In this document: in pieces, positions 15,583 through 24,337 of the stretch
How the letters are laid out: each line of letters begins with the position of its first letter
Position numbering within the stretch: position 1 is the first letter of the stretch
DNA from: Microbacteriaceae bacterium VKM Ac-2855
GTDB lineage: Bacteria; Actinomycetota; Actinomycetes; Actinomycetales; Microbacteriaceae
Length of the DNA: 64,000 nt
Direction: 5' to 3'
NCBI GenBank assembly: GCA_013204985.1
Contig: JABMLG010000004.1
Location: 124,001-188,000, forward strand
The notes under the pieces: generated by a model
Told to the model about the DNA's origin: nothing
The model's database searches: none
What the model saw: the letters and a program-made list of their open reading frames with translations, nothing else
Program-made: the position numbers and the translations under genes

Positions 15583-16629
15583 GTGCCGCTCACCCCCGGA
15601 ACGCTCACCCTCGGCTACAAGGCCTCGGCCGAACAGTTCGCCCCGCGCGAGCTGGTCGAGATCGCCGTCGCGGCCGAGAGGCACGGCATGCAGTCGGTCA
15701 CCGTCAGCGACCATTTCCAGCCGTGGCGGCACACGGGCGGGCACGCACCGTTCTCGCTGAGCTGGATGGCTGCCGTCGGTGAACGCACGAGCGACATCCT
15801 GATCGGCACCAGCGTGATGACGCCGACTTTCCGCTACAACCCGGCCGTGCTGGCGCAGGCGTTCGCGACGATGGGCTGCCTGTACCCGGGCCGGATCATG
15901 CTCGGTGTCGGCACCGGCGAGGCTTTGAACGAGATCGCCACCGGCTTCCGCGGCGCGGGCGAGCAGGACTGGCCCGAGTTCAAGGAGCGCTTCGCGCGGC
16001 TGCGCGAATCCGTCGCCCTGATGCGCGCGCTCTGGAAGGGCGACCGGGTCAGCTTCGAGGGCGAGTACTACTCGACGCACGAGGCCTCGATCTACGACGC
16101 GCCGGAAGGCGGCATCCCCGTGTACATCGCGGCGGGCGGCCCCGTCGTCGCCAAGTACGCCGGCCGCGCGGGCGACGGCTTCATCTGCACCTCCGGCAAG
16201 GGAATGGATCTCTACACCGAGAAGCTGATGCCCGCCGTGGCCGCCGGGGCCGAGGCCGCTGGCAAGTCGATCAGCGCCGTCGACACCATGATCGAGATCA
16301 AGCTCAGCTACGACACCGACCCCGATCTCGCTCTCGAGAACACCCGCTTCTGGTCGCCGCTGTCGTTGAGCAAGGAGCAGAAGCACGACATCACCGACCC
16401 GATCGAGATGGAGAAGGCGGCGGATGCGCTGCCGATCGAGGAGATCGCCAAGCGGTGGATCGTCGCATCCGACCCCGAGGCCGCGGTCGAGCAGATCAAG
16501 CAGTACGTCGATGCCGGCTTCCGCCACCTGGTCTTCCACGGCCCGGGCGGCGACCAGGCCCGGTTCCTCGAGCAGTTCGAGCGCGACCTCGCGCCGCGGC
16601 TGCGTGCCCTGGACCTCCCCGAGGCGTGA
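15583..16629 (+). CDS. fgd: F420-dependent glucose-6-phosphate dehydrogenase homologue
   Basis: 348-residue LLM-fold enzyme close to mycobacterial Fgd1. Matching segments are [87 protein letters not shown] and [27 protein letters not shown]. It oxidises glucose-6-phosphate and reduces F420 to F420H2. GTG start at 15583 with AGGA 6 nt upstream. First gene of an overlapping F420 operon (GTGA overlap with cofC). Confidence 0.93.
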   Translation: MPLTPGTLTLGYKASAEQFAPRELVEIAVAAERHGMQSVTVSDHFQPWRHTGGHAPFSLSWMAAVGERTSDILIGTSVMTPTFRYNPAVLAQAFATMGCLYPGRIMLGVGTGEALNEIATGFRGAGEQDWPEFKERFARLRESVALMRALWKGDRVSFEGEYYSTHEASIYDAPEGGIPVYIAAGGPVVAKYAGRAGDGFICTSGKGMDLYTEKLMPAVAAGAEAAGKSISAVDTMIEIKLSYDTDPDLALENTRFWSPLSLSKEQKHDITDPIEMEKAADALPIEEIAKRWIVASDPEAAVEQIKQYVDAGFRHLVFHGPGGDQARFLEQFERDLAPRLRALDLPEA

Positions 16630-17246
16630 GCGCGGCCGCAACGCGCTGGTCGATCGTCGTGCCGGTGAAGGGCACGCCGACCGCGAAGTCGCGCCTGGGC
16701 TCCGATCCGCAGCTGGCCGAGGCGATCGCCGCCGACACCGTGGCTGCCGCCCTCGTGGTCGCGCGGGTGCTCGTGGTGACCGCGGGCCCGATGACCGCGT
16801 TCGACGGCGCCGAGTTCATCGCGGATCCGGGCCGTGGCCTGGGTGACGCGATCGCCGCCGGGGTGCGCGCGGCCGGCAGCGGCCCCGTCGCCGTGCTGCT
16901 CGGCGACCTGCCCGCGCTCCTGCCCGTCGAACTGAGCGCGGCGCTGGCCGCGGCGCAGGCGCATCCGCGGGCGATGGTGCCGGATGCGGACGGCATCGGT
17001 ACCGTGCTCGTCACAGCGCGCTCCGGCCACGAGCTGGTGGCCTCGTTCGGCGACGACTCCCGCGCGGCGCACCGCGCCGCGGGCTACGTCGAACTCGAGG
17101 TGGCGGGCGACTCCGGCCTGCGCCGCGACGTCGACACCATCGAGCATCTGGCCGCGCTGTTCGACGCCGGTCGGCTGGGCGCGCGGACCGCCGCTCGCGC
17201 CGCCGCGCACGTGGCCGCGACGAACGTCTCGGAAGAAGCAGCATGA
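16626..17246 (+). CDS. cofC: CofC/FbiD guanylyltransferase for F420 synthesis
   Basis: 206-residue nucleotidyltransferase. The N-terminus carries [18 protein letters not shown], the CofC signature, followed by [17 protein letters not shown] and [10 protein letters not shown]. It activates 2-phospholactate or phosphoenolpyruvate with GTP to make the F420 side chain. GTG start overlaps the fgd stop, and its own stop overlaps the fbiC ATG, so the three are coupled. Confidence 0.92.
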   Translation: MSAAATRWSIVVPVKGTPTAKSRLGSDPQLAEAIAADTVAAALVVARVLVVTAGPMTAFDGAEFIADPGRGLGDAIAAGVRAAGSGPVAVLLGDLPALLPVELSAALAAAQAHPRAMVPDADGIGTVLVTARSGHELVASFGDDSRAAHRAAGYVELEVAGDSGLRRDVDTIEHLAALFDAGRLGARTAARAAAHVAATNVSEEAA

Positions 17247-19672
17247 GCCACGATGCACTGAGCCACGACGCACTGATCCACGACGCACTGGATCGCGCCG
17301 AACGCGATCGCGCCACGACGCAGGCGGATGCGGAGCTGCTGCTGGCGGCTCGGGGCGACGACCTCGAGCGCCTGCTCGATCTCGCGTCGAGCATCCGCGA
17401 CGAGGGCCTCGCCGCGACGGGTCGCGACGGCGTGATCACGTACTCGCGCAAGGTGTTCGTGCCGATAACGAAGCTGTGCCGCGATCGCTGCCACTATTGC
17501 ATCTTCGTCGACACGCCGGGCGGTCTCGCGGCCAAGGGCGAGTCGACCTTCATGGAGCCGGAGGAGATCCTGCAGGTCGCCCGCGACGGCGCGGCACTGG
17601 GCTGCAAGGAGGCGCTGTTCACCCTCGGCGACCGCCCGGAGGATCGCTGGCCCGTCGCCCGGCAGTGGCTCGCGGAACACGGCTACTCCTCGACGATCGA
17701 GTACATCCGCGCGATGGCGATCCGGGTCACCGAGGAGACGGGGCTGCTCTGTCACCTCAACCCCGGCGTGATGAGCTGGGCCGAGCTGCAGCGGCTGCGC
17801 CCCGTCGCGCCGTCGATGGGCATGATGCTCGAGACCACCGCGACGCGGCTCTGGAGCGAGAAGGGCGGTGTGCACTACGGCTCGCCCGACAAAGACCCGG
17901 CACTGCGGATGCGCGTCATCGACGATGCCGGCCGCGCGCGCGTCCCGTTCACCACAGGGGTGCTGCTGGGGATCGGTGAGAACGACGCCGAGCGCGCCGA
18001 GGCGCTGTTCGCGATCCGCGGCTCGCACGAGACCTTCGGCCACGTGCAGGAGACCATCGTGCAGAACTTCCGGGCGAAACCGCGCACGGCGATGCAGAAC
18101 GAGGTCGACCTCGAACTGCAGGAGTACATCGCCGCGGTCGCCGTCGCACGCCTGGTGATGGGCCCGATCGCGACGATCCAGGCACCGCCGAACCTCACGG
18201 ATGCGCAGGAGCTCGGCCTGCTGATCCGGGCCGGCATCGACGACTGGGGCGGTGTCTCACCGCTGACCGCCGATCACGTGAACCCCGAGCGGCCGTGGCC
18301 GAACATCGACGACCTCGCCACGCTGACCCGCGCGAGCGGTTACGAGCTGCGCGAGCGGCTGACCGCGCATCCGCCCTACCTCGCCGACCCCGAGACCTGG
18401 ATCGACGCGCGCCTGCACCCGCACCTGGAGGCGCTGACCGACCCGTCGACGCACCTCGCGATCCAGGATGCGCCGGTCGTCGGCCGCCCCTACGAGGCCT
18501 CGCTGAGACGCCCCGTCGGCACGCGCACCCCGCTGATCGAGCGCGCCGCGGCCGACCCGGCCGGGCTCTCGGACCCCGACTACGTCGCGCTGCTGAACAC
18601 CGATGGCAACGAGCTGGATGCGCTGGCCGCACTCGCCGACGACGTGCGCCGCGAGCGCGTCGGCGACGAGATCTCCTTCGTCGCCAACCGCAACCTCGAC
18701 TCGACGATGTTCGGCCCCTCAGAACTTCTCGGCCCGGATGCGCTGACCCACGAGCGCCTGAGCGAACTGGTCGCCGAAGCGGTCGAGCTGGGCGCCAGTG
18801 AGATCTGCCTGCAGGGCGCCGTCTCGGCCGCGCCCGGCTACGACTACCTCGACCTGATCGAGCGGATCCACACGCAGGCCCCCGAACTGCACCTGCACGC
18901 CTTCCGCCCCGCGGAGGTGCTCGACGGCGCGGCCCGCCTGGGGCTGACGCTCGAGCAGTTCCTGGTCCGGTTGCGCGAGGCGGGCGTGGGCACCGTGCCC
19001 GGCACCGGCGCGCGCATCCTCGACCAGCGCATCCGCGACGTGCTCAGCGGCAACACCGACCCGAGCGTCGAGAGCTGGGCGGATGCGATCACGACCGCGC
19101 ATCGGGCGGGCCTGCGCTCGACCGCGACGATGGTCTACGGCCACATCGAGACCCCCGAGCAGCAGCTCGCGCACCTGCGCCGGCTGGCCGAACTGCAGGA
19201 TGCGGCGATCGCGGCCGGGGTCGGCGGCTTCACCGAGTTCATCGCGATGCCGTTCGTGCCGTCGGAGATGCTTCTTCCGGACGGTGGGTCGGTCGACGGC
19301 GCCCGCCCCGGCCCGTCCCTCCGCGAGACCCGCGCGGTGCACGCCGTCGCACGGCTGCTGCTCGCCGGGCGGATCGACAACGTGCAGACCGCCTGGACCA
19401 AGGTCGGCCTGCGCACCGCGCAGACCCTGCTGATGGGCGGCGCGAACGATCTCGGCGGCCTGCTGCTCGACGGCACGATCCGCCCCGAAGCCGGCGCCGA
19501 GGCCTACCGTCAGCTGAGCCTGGCCGATGTGCAGCACGTGGCGGCCGAGCTCGGTCGGCCCGTGCGCCAGCGCAGCACCGATTACGGGGTGCCGACGCAT
19601 CCTCTGACCGCCGCGAACGCCGCCGCGCCCGTGCGGATGCGCCTGCCGCTGCGCGAGCGCCGCGCGTCGTGA
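17243..19672 (+). CDS. fbiC: FbiC (CofG-CofH fusion) with degenerate CofH radical-SAM site
   Basis: 809 residues; mycobacterial FbiC is about 50 longer. FO synthase joins 5-amino-6-ribitylamino-uracil and tyrosine into the F420 chromophore using two radical-SAM halves. The CofG half (about 50-400) is intact: KLCRDRCHYC holds Cys79, 83 and 86. The CofH half (about 440-809) has the right body (NRN at 482-484, PELHLHAF, GVGTVPGTGARILDQRIRDVLS, STATMVYGHIE, GGFTEFIAMPF, MGGANDLGG), but where the [4Fe-4S] CxxxCxxC should follow NRN it reads NRNLDSTMFGPSELLGPDAL with no Cys. No frameshift explains this. The enzyme may be half-active or altered. Confidence 0.9.
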   Translation: MSHDALSHDALIHDALDRAERDRATTQADAELLLAARGDDLERLLDLASSIRDEGLAATGRDGVITYSRKVFVPITKLCRDRCHYCIFVDTPGGLAAKGESTFMEPEEILQVARDGAALGCKEALFTLGDRPEDRWPVARQWLAEHGYSSTIEYIRAMAIRVTEETGLLCHLNPGVMSWAELQRLRPVAPSMGMMLETTATRLWSEKGGVHYGSPDKDPALRMRVIDDAGRARVPFTTGVLLGIGENDAERAEALFAIRGSHETFGHVQETIVQNFRAKPRTAMQNEVDLELQEYIAAVAVARLVMGPIATIQAPPNLTDAQELGLLIRAGIDDWGGVSPLTADHVNPERPWPNIDDLATLTRASGYELRERLTAHPPYLADPETWIDARLHPHLEALTDPSTHLAIQDAPVVGRPYEASLRRPVGTRTPLIERAAADPAGLSDPDYVALLNTDGNELDALAALADDVRRERVGDEISFVANRNLDSTMFGPSELLGPDALTHERLSELVAEAVELGASEICLQGAVSAAPGYDYLDLIERIHTQAPELHLHAFRPAEVLDGAARLGLTLEQFLVRLREAGVGTVPGTGARILDQRIRDVLSGNTDPSVESWADAITTAHRAGLRSTATMVYGHIETPEQQLAHLRRLAELQDAAIAAGVGGFTEFIAMPFVPSEMLLPDGGSVDGARPGPSLRETRAVHAVARLLLAGRIDNVQTAWTKVGLRTAQTLLMGGANDLGGLLLDGTIRPEAGAEAYRQLSLADVQHVAAELGRPVRQRSTDYGVPTHPLTAANAAAPVRMRLPLRERRAS

Positions 19673-20484
19673 GCGGCCCACCCGCCGACTCCCGGCACGC
19701 CGAGTACCTCGCGCGTCGGGCCGCGGTGCTGCACGCGGTCGGCGGGGGTCCGGCGGGCGGCGGTCTGGGCGATGGTCTGGCGGGCGATGGTCTGGCGGGC
19801 GGCGGTCTGGCGGGCGGCGACGGGCCGCTCATGGTGCTGCTGCCGGGGTTCGGCGGGCTCGACGAATTCGAATTCCTCGCACCGATGCTCGCGAGGCGGC
19901 ACCGGGTGCTCGCGCTCGAACTCGCGGATGCGCCCTTCGACGAGGTCGTCGCGCACGTGCACGCGGCGCTGCCCGTCGAGCCGCTGACCCTGGTCGGATT
20001 CTCCTTCGGCGCGCTCGTCGCCCTGGCTGTGGCCGAGGAGGTGCCGTCGCTCGATGCCCTGGTGCTCGGCAGCGGACGACTCGAGCCCGACGATGCGTTC
20101 ACCCGTTTCGCCCGGCTCTGGCTGCGCCTGCGCGAGACCGACCCCGATGCCCTGCCCGAACTCGAGCGGTTCGCGCTGCTCGGGCCGGCCTCGCGCGACG
20201 ACGCGCGCATCCGCAAGACGGCGGGGGCGCAGCTGCGCGCCGCTCTCGAGGTGGACCTCTCGGCACACCAGGTCGCCGCGCCGACCCTCGTGCTCGCCGG
20301 CGAGCACGACGCTCTGGTCGCGCGCGAGCACTCCGAGCGCCTGTTCGGCTCGTTCGACGACGCCCGCCTCGAGACGCTCGACGCCGGCCACGCGCTGCTC
20401 GCCGAACGACCCGCCGAGGTGCTGGCGCTGATCGAGCGCTTCCTCACCGACACCGCGCATCCGCTGGTGCGAGTCGCCGGATGA
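19669..20484 (+). CDS. Alpha/beta hydrolase in the F420 operon
   Basis: 271 residues. A Gly-rich insert at about residues 21-46 is encoded by a 12-15 bp repeat (GGTCTGGCGGGCGGC-like units, 19762-19820) before the hydrolase core. The nucleophile elbow is GFSFGA, Asp is probably in AGEHDALV and His in DAGHALLAERP. GTGA overlap with fbiC upstream and 4-nt overlap with the flavin monooxygenase downstream. The substrate is unknown; it may act on the product of the following Baeyer-Villiger-like enzyme. Confidence 0.82.
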   Translation: MSGPPADSRHAEYLARRAAVLHAVGGGPAGGGLGDGLAGDGLAGGGLAGGDGPLMVLLPGFGGLDEFEFLAPMLARRHRVLALELADAPFDEVVAHVHAALPVEPLTLVGFSFGALVALAVAEEVPSLDALVLGSGRLEPDDAFTRFARLWLRLRETDPDALPELERFALLGPASRDDARIRKTAGAQLRAALEVDLSAHQVAAPTLVLAGEHDALVAREHSERLFGSFDDARLETLDAGHALLAERPAEVLALIERFLTDTAHPLVRVAG

Positions 20485-21986
20485 ACGCGCCGGTCACGGA
20501 GGCACGCGACGTCGACACCCTCATCGTCGGCGCCGGATTCGCCGGACTCGGCGTCGCGATCCGGCTCACGCGGCAGGGCGACACCGACTTCGTGCTGCTC
20601 GAGCGCGCCGACGACGTGGGCGGAACCTGGCGAGAGAACGTCTACCCCGACGTCGCCTGCGACATCCCCTCGCACCTGTACTCGTACTCGTTCCGGCCGA
20701 AACCCGATTGGTCGGCGTACTTCGCCCCGGGCGCCGAGATCCAGCAGTACCTGCGCGATGCGGCCCGCGAAGAGGGTGTCCTGCCGCGGCTGCACCTCGG
20801 CGTCGAGGTGCTCGAGATGCGCTGGCACGACGCGGATGCGCGCTGGGACGTGAGCACAACGGCCGGGTCGTATCGCGCTCGCGCCCTCATCCTGTGCGCC
20901 GGTCGCCTCTCGGAGCCGCGCATCCCCGCCGCCGACGGGCTGGAGTCCTTCGACGGCCCGCTGTTCCACTCGGCCCGCTGGGATTCCTCCGTCGAGCTCG
21001 GCGGGAAGCGCGTCGGCATCGTCGGCTCCGGCGCGTCGGCGGTGCAGCTGCTGCCGCATCTAGCGCGCGAGGCGGCGAGCGTCACGCTCTTCCAGCGCAG
21101 CGCGCCGTACGTGGTGCCGCGCCGCAACCAGGAGTACTCGGTTGCCGAACGGCGGGCGTTCAGCCGGGTGCCCGGCGCGGTCGAACGGCTGCGCTCGCGG
21201 CTGTTCTGGGCCATGGAACGCGGTTTTGCGGGCCGTGTGGCGACGCCCGGCTTCCTCGACCGGTTGCGCGCGGAGGCGCTCGATCATCTGACCGCGCAGG
21301 TCCCGGATCCGCAGGTGCGCGCGACGCTCACCCCCGACTACGAGATCGGCTGCAAGCGCGTGCTGCTCTCGGACGACTACTACCCCGCCCTCGCCCAGCC
21401 GCACGTGACGGTGGTGCCCTCGCCGCTCGCCCGCGTCGCCGGCTCGACCGTGGTCGCGGTCGACGGATCCGCTCACGAGCTCGATGTCCTCATCCTCGCC
21501 ACCGGCTTCCAGGCCACCCGGCCGCCCTTCGCCCGGCGCGTGTTCGGCCGTAACGGTCGGCTGCTCGCCGACAGTTGGAGCGACGGGATGCGCGCCTACG
21601 CCTCGACCACGGTGCACGGGTATCCGAACCTGTTCGTGATCAACGGACCCAACGCCAGCCTCGGCCACAACTCCGCGGTCTTTATGATCGAGACGCAGAT
21701 CGACTACGTGCTGGGCGCTCTGGCTGCTCTGGCTGCTCTGGTTGCTCTGGTCGAGCAGCCCTCGCTCGAGGTGAGCCGCGCCGCCGAAGACGCGTACGTC
21801 GCCGAACTCGACGCGCTCGCCGCCGACACGGTGTGGACGAACGGCGGATGCGGCAGCTGGTACGTCGACGCCGCGAGCCGCCGGCTCACCCTGCTCTGGC
21901 CCGACTTCGCCTACGTCTTCCGCCAGCGCGTCGGCGCCTTCGACCCGGCACCCTACGCCGCGCCGGCGCTCGACCCGACGCCGTAG
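20481..21986 (+). CDS. Class B flavin monooxygenase (Baeyer-Villiger type)
   Basis: 501 residues with two Rossmann motifs: FAD-binding VGAGFAGLGVAIRL at the N-terminus and NADPH-binding GIVGSGASAVQLLP near 175. The Baeyer-Villiger fingerprint appears as FDGPLFHSARWD between them. VGGTWRENVYPDVACDIPSHLYSYSF is typical of cyclohexanone-type monooxygenases. It would insert oxygen next to a ketone or oxidise a heteroatom. Residues 411-422 are a simple LAALAALVAL run from a 9-12 bp DNA repeat. Last gene of the coupled series starting at fgd. Confidence 0.88.
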   Translation: MNAPVTEARDVDTLIVGAGFAGLGVAIRLTRQGDTDFVLLERADDVGGTWRENVYPDVACDIPSHLYSYSFRPKPDWSAYFAPGAEIQQYLRDAAREEGVLPRLHLGVEVLEMRWHDADARWDVSTTAGSYRARALILCAGRLSEPRIPAADGLESFDGPLFHSARWDSSVELGGKRVGIVGSGASAVQLLPHLAREAASVTLFQRSAPYVVPRRNQEYSVAERRAFSRVPGAVERLRSRLFWAMERGFAGRVATPGFLDRLRAEALDHLTAQVPDPQVRATLTPDYEIGCKRVLLSDDYYPALAQPHVTVVPSPLARVAGSTVVAVDGSAHELDVLILATGFQATRPPFARRVFGRNGRLLADSWSDGMRAYASTTVHGYPNLFVINGPNASLGHNSAVFMIETQIDYVLGALAALAALVALVEQPSLEVSRAAEDAYVAELDALAADTVWTNGGCGSWYVDAASRRLTLLWPDFAYVFRQRVGAFDPAPYAAPALDPTP

Positions 21987-22021
21987 CCCGCGGACTGCAC
22001 CCTGTATACAGCCTGAGGGCT

Positions 22022-22027
22022 TACCTT
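22022..22027 (+). promoter_or_regulatory. -10 hexamer for deaD
   Basis: TACCTT, 6 nt (TACAGG) before the ATG at 22034. It is either leaderless or has a minimal leader. Confidence 0.4.
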
Positions 22028-22033
22028 TACAGG

Positions 22034-23887
22034 ATGACGACTTCCGATACCGCCGCAGTGGACGAGGAGCAGGCCGCTACCGAGCAGGCCGCCCCCACCG
22101 CAACCTTCGCCGACCTCGGGCTCGGTGATGCCGTGCTGAAATCCCTCAAGGATGTCGGCTACGAGATCCCCTCCGCCATTCAGGCCGCCACCATCCCCTC
22201 CCTTCTCGCCGGCCGCGACGTGCTCGGCGTCGCCCAGACCGGAACCGGCAAGACCGCCGCGTTCGCCCTGCCCATCCTCGATCGGCTCGACCTCTCGCAG
22301 AAGTCGCCGCAGGCACTCGTCCTCGCGCCGACCCGCGAGCTCGCCCTGCAGGTGTGCGAAGCGTTCGAGCGCTACGCCTCGCACCTGCGCGGCGTGCACG
22401 TGCTGCCGGTCTACGGCGGCCAGGGCTACGGCACCCAGCTCTCCGCACTGCGACGCGGTGTGCACGTGGTCGTCGGTACCCCCGGCCGCATCATGGACCA
22501 CCTCGACAAGGGCACGCTCGACCTCTCGCAGCTGAAGTACCTGGTGCTCGACGAGGCCGACGAGATGCTGAAGATGGGCTTCGCGGAGGACGTCGAGTCG
22601 ATCCTCGCCGACACTCCCGACGAGAAGCAGATCGCGCTCTTCTCGGCGACGATGCCCTCGCAGATCCGCCGCATCTCCGGCAAGTACCTCAAGGATCCCG
22701 AAGAGATCACGGTCAAGAACAAGACCACGACCTCGGCGAACACCACCCAGCGCTACCTGATGGTGTCGTACCCGCAGAAGATCGACGCGCTCACGCGCAT
22801 CCTCGAGGTCGAGAACTTCGAGGGCATGATCGTCTTCGTCCGCACCAAGAGCGAGACGGAGCTGCTGGCCGAGAAGCTGCGCGCCCGCGGCTACACGGCC
22901 GCCGCGATCAGCGGAGACGTGGCCCAGGCGCAGCGCGAGCGCACCGTCGAGCAGCTGAAGAACGGCAAGCTCGACATCCTCGTGGCGACGGATGTGGCCG
23001 CTCGCGGTCTCGACGTCGAGCGCATCTCGCACGTGGTCAACTACGACATCCCGATCGACACCGAGTCGTACGTGCACCGCATCGGACGCACGGGGCGCGC
23101 CGGCCGCAGCGGCGCCGCGATCAGCTTCGTCACGCCCCGCGAGCGCCGCCTGCTCGCAGCGATCGAGAAGGCGACCCGTCAGCCGCTGACCGAGATGCGC
23201 TTGCCGAGCGTGGAAGACGCCAACGTCATCCGCCTCAGCCGCTTCGACGACCAGATCACCGAGGCGCTGGGCAACGACGAGCGGATGAACCAGTTCCGCG
23301 ACATCATCGCCCACTACGTGAACCACCACGACGTGGTCGAGTCGGATGTCGCGGCAGCGCTGGCGATCGTCGCCCAAGGGGACAGCCCCCTGCTGCTCGA
23401 GGCCGACGACCCGCGCTTCTCGCGCCGCGAGCGTGAGCGCGAAGAGCGCGACCGTCCCGAGCGGGGCGACCGCGGTGAGCGCAGCGGGCGTTTCGAGCGT
23501 GACCGTCCGAATCGTGATCGTCCGGAGCGTCGTCCGCGCTCGGGTGTCGCGCTCGCCTCGTACCGCATCGAGGTCGGCAAGCGTCACCGTGTCGAACCGC
23601 GCCAGATCGTGGGAGCGCTCGCGAACGAGGGCGGCTTGAGCCGCGACGACTTCGGGCACATCGACATCCGCCCCGATTTCTCGATCGTGGAGCTGCCGGC
23701 CGACCTGCCGGCCGAGACGCTCGACAAGCTCGCCGACACCCGCATCAGCGGTCGCCTCATCGAGCTCCGCCCGGATCGCGGTCGCCCGCAGCGCCGCGAC
23801 GACCGCGGTGGCGAGCGCTCGGAGCGCCCCGACCGCACCCCGCGCTACGACCGCGACGACCGGCCGCCGCGCAAGCCCCGCTACTGA
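22034..23887 (+). CDS. deaD: DEAD-box ATP-dependent RNA helicase (DeaD/CsdA type)
   Basis: 617 residues. The order is Q-motif region (FADLGLGDAVLKSLKDVGYEIPSAIQ), AQTGTGKT, PTRELA, TPGRIMDHL, LDEADEML, FSATMP, VATDVAARGLDVE and HRIGRTGRAGRSG. An Arg/Asp/Glu-rich tail follows (about 440-490). The DbpA/CsdA-like RNA-binding domain is about 495-575 (ASYRIEVGKRHRVEPRQIVGAL...HIDIRPDFSIVELP), and there is a final RD/RE-rich tail. It remodels RNA in ribosome assembly and RNA decay. Monocistronic, followed by a hairpin at 23914. Confidence 0.95.
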   Translation: MTTSDTAAVDEEQAATEQAAPTATFADLGLGDAVLKSLKDVGYEIPSAIQAATIPSLLAGRDVLGVAQTGTGKTAAFALPILDRLDLSQKSPQALVLAPTRELALQVCEAFERYASHLRGVHVLPVYGGQGYGTQLSALRRGVHVVVGTPGRIMDHLDKGTLDLSQLKYLVLDEADEMLKMGFAEDVESILADTPDEKQIALFSATMPSQIRRISGKYLKDPEEITVKNKTTTSANTTQRYLMVSYPQKIDALTRILEVENFEGMIVFVRTKSETELLAEKLRARGYTAAAISGDVAQAQRERTVEQLKNGKLDILVATDVAARGLDVERISHVVNYDIPIDTESYVHRIGRTGRAGRSGAAISFVTPRERRLLAAIEKATRQPLTEMRLPSVEDANVIRLSRFDDQITEALGNDERMNQFRDIIAHYVNHHDVVESDVAAALAIVAQGDSPLLLEADDPRFSRREREREERDRPERGDRGERSGRFERDRPNRDRPERRPRSGVALASYRIEVGKRHRVEPRQIVGALANEGGLSRDDFGHIDIRPDFSIVELPADLPAETLDKLADTRISGRLIELRPDRGRPQRRDDRGGERSERPDRTPRYDRDDRPPRKPRY

Positions 23888-23913
23888 GCCGAGCGCGAGG
23901 GGCCTCCTCGAAT

Positions 23914-23958
23914 GGGTTGCCGTTTCTTTGACACGCCTCGTCAAAGATACGGCAACCC
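23914..23958. terminator. Palindrome GGGTTGCC family, copy 1 (downstream of deaD)
   Basis: Arms GGGTTGCCGTTTCTTTGAC (23914-23932) and its complement with one mismatch (23940-23958), loop 7 nt, no T-tract. It is placed to end deaD transcription. The same arm sequence occurs at 25385 and 29209. The rest of the 23888-24337 gap holds a 112-bp element and the lacI control region. Confidence 0.6.
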
Positions 23959-24043
23959 ACTCATGGGCCTCGTCCTGCCGCTCGGTCTGCCTCTGACGGC
24001 GCTTCTTCGCACCAGCCCGAGGGCCTCTCGGTACCTCACGGTG

Positions 24044-24155
24044 TGAAACGAAGGATCCGACGGCAGCGCACCCCCCGCCGCGTGTGGACTTCCGCTGAAT
24101 TCCGCGAGTCTTCGGCGGCCGGATGAGGTGACTTCGTCCGGCATCCTTCGTTTCA
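24044..24155. repeat. 112-bp palindrome-ended element, copy B
   Basis: Ends TGAAACGAAGGAT (24044-24056) and ATCCTTCGTTTCA (24143-24155). It has the same length as copy A at 9426 and aligns without gaps. Shared internal blocks include GCACC, CGCGTG, GAAT-CCGCG and GGTGAC. No coding capacity. Confidence 0.7.
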
Positions 24156-24247
24156 TACGCGGCGCGCCACGGCCCGCAGCGATTCAGACGGCGGCGACCC
24201 TCGGGAGGGGTGGGGACGTCGTTGTCATCCGTGGTTTCCGTTCGTCC

Positions 24248-24263
24248 ATGTTCACGAAAACAT
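24248..24263. promoter_or_regulatory. LacI-type operator upstream of lacI
   Basis: ATGTTCACGAAAACAT, 13 of 16 positions equal to the perfect palindrome ATGTTGACGTCAACAT in front of the GH30 gene. It lies about 75 nt before the regulator start; probable autoregulation site. Confidence 0.5.
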
Positions 24264-24323
24264 GCGCCCCCCTCTCGCGAGCTCTCGCCTCCGGAACGCG
24301 CGATGAACGCATCCGGGACGCGC

Positions 24324-24330
24324 TATAAAT
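24324..24330 (+). promoter_or_regulatory. -10 region of lacI
   Basis: TATAAAT, 7 nt before the ATG at 24338; leaderless or very short leader. No clear -35. Confidence 0.4.
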
Positions 24331-24337
24331 GGGGAGC

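Noticed and set aside
16620-17250. Short runs of plus-strand alternative frames across cofC and fbiC
   Set aside because: Shadows of the F420 genes in other frames; no independent start signals.
18640-18790. Frameshift or sequencing error hiding the CofH cysteines
   Set aside because: None of the frames in this stretch contains CxxxCxxC and the reading frame continues cleanly into conserved CofH sequence on both sides, so a replacement or deletion is more likely.
23888-24337. tRNA or small RNA gene in the gap before lacI
   Set aside because: No cloverleaf, no anticodon arm pattern and no CCA-like end; the gap is explained by a hairpin, a 112-bp element and the lacI control region.
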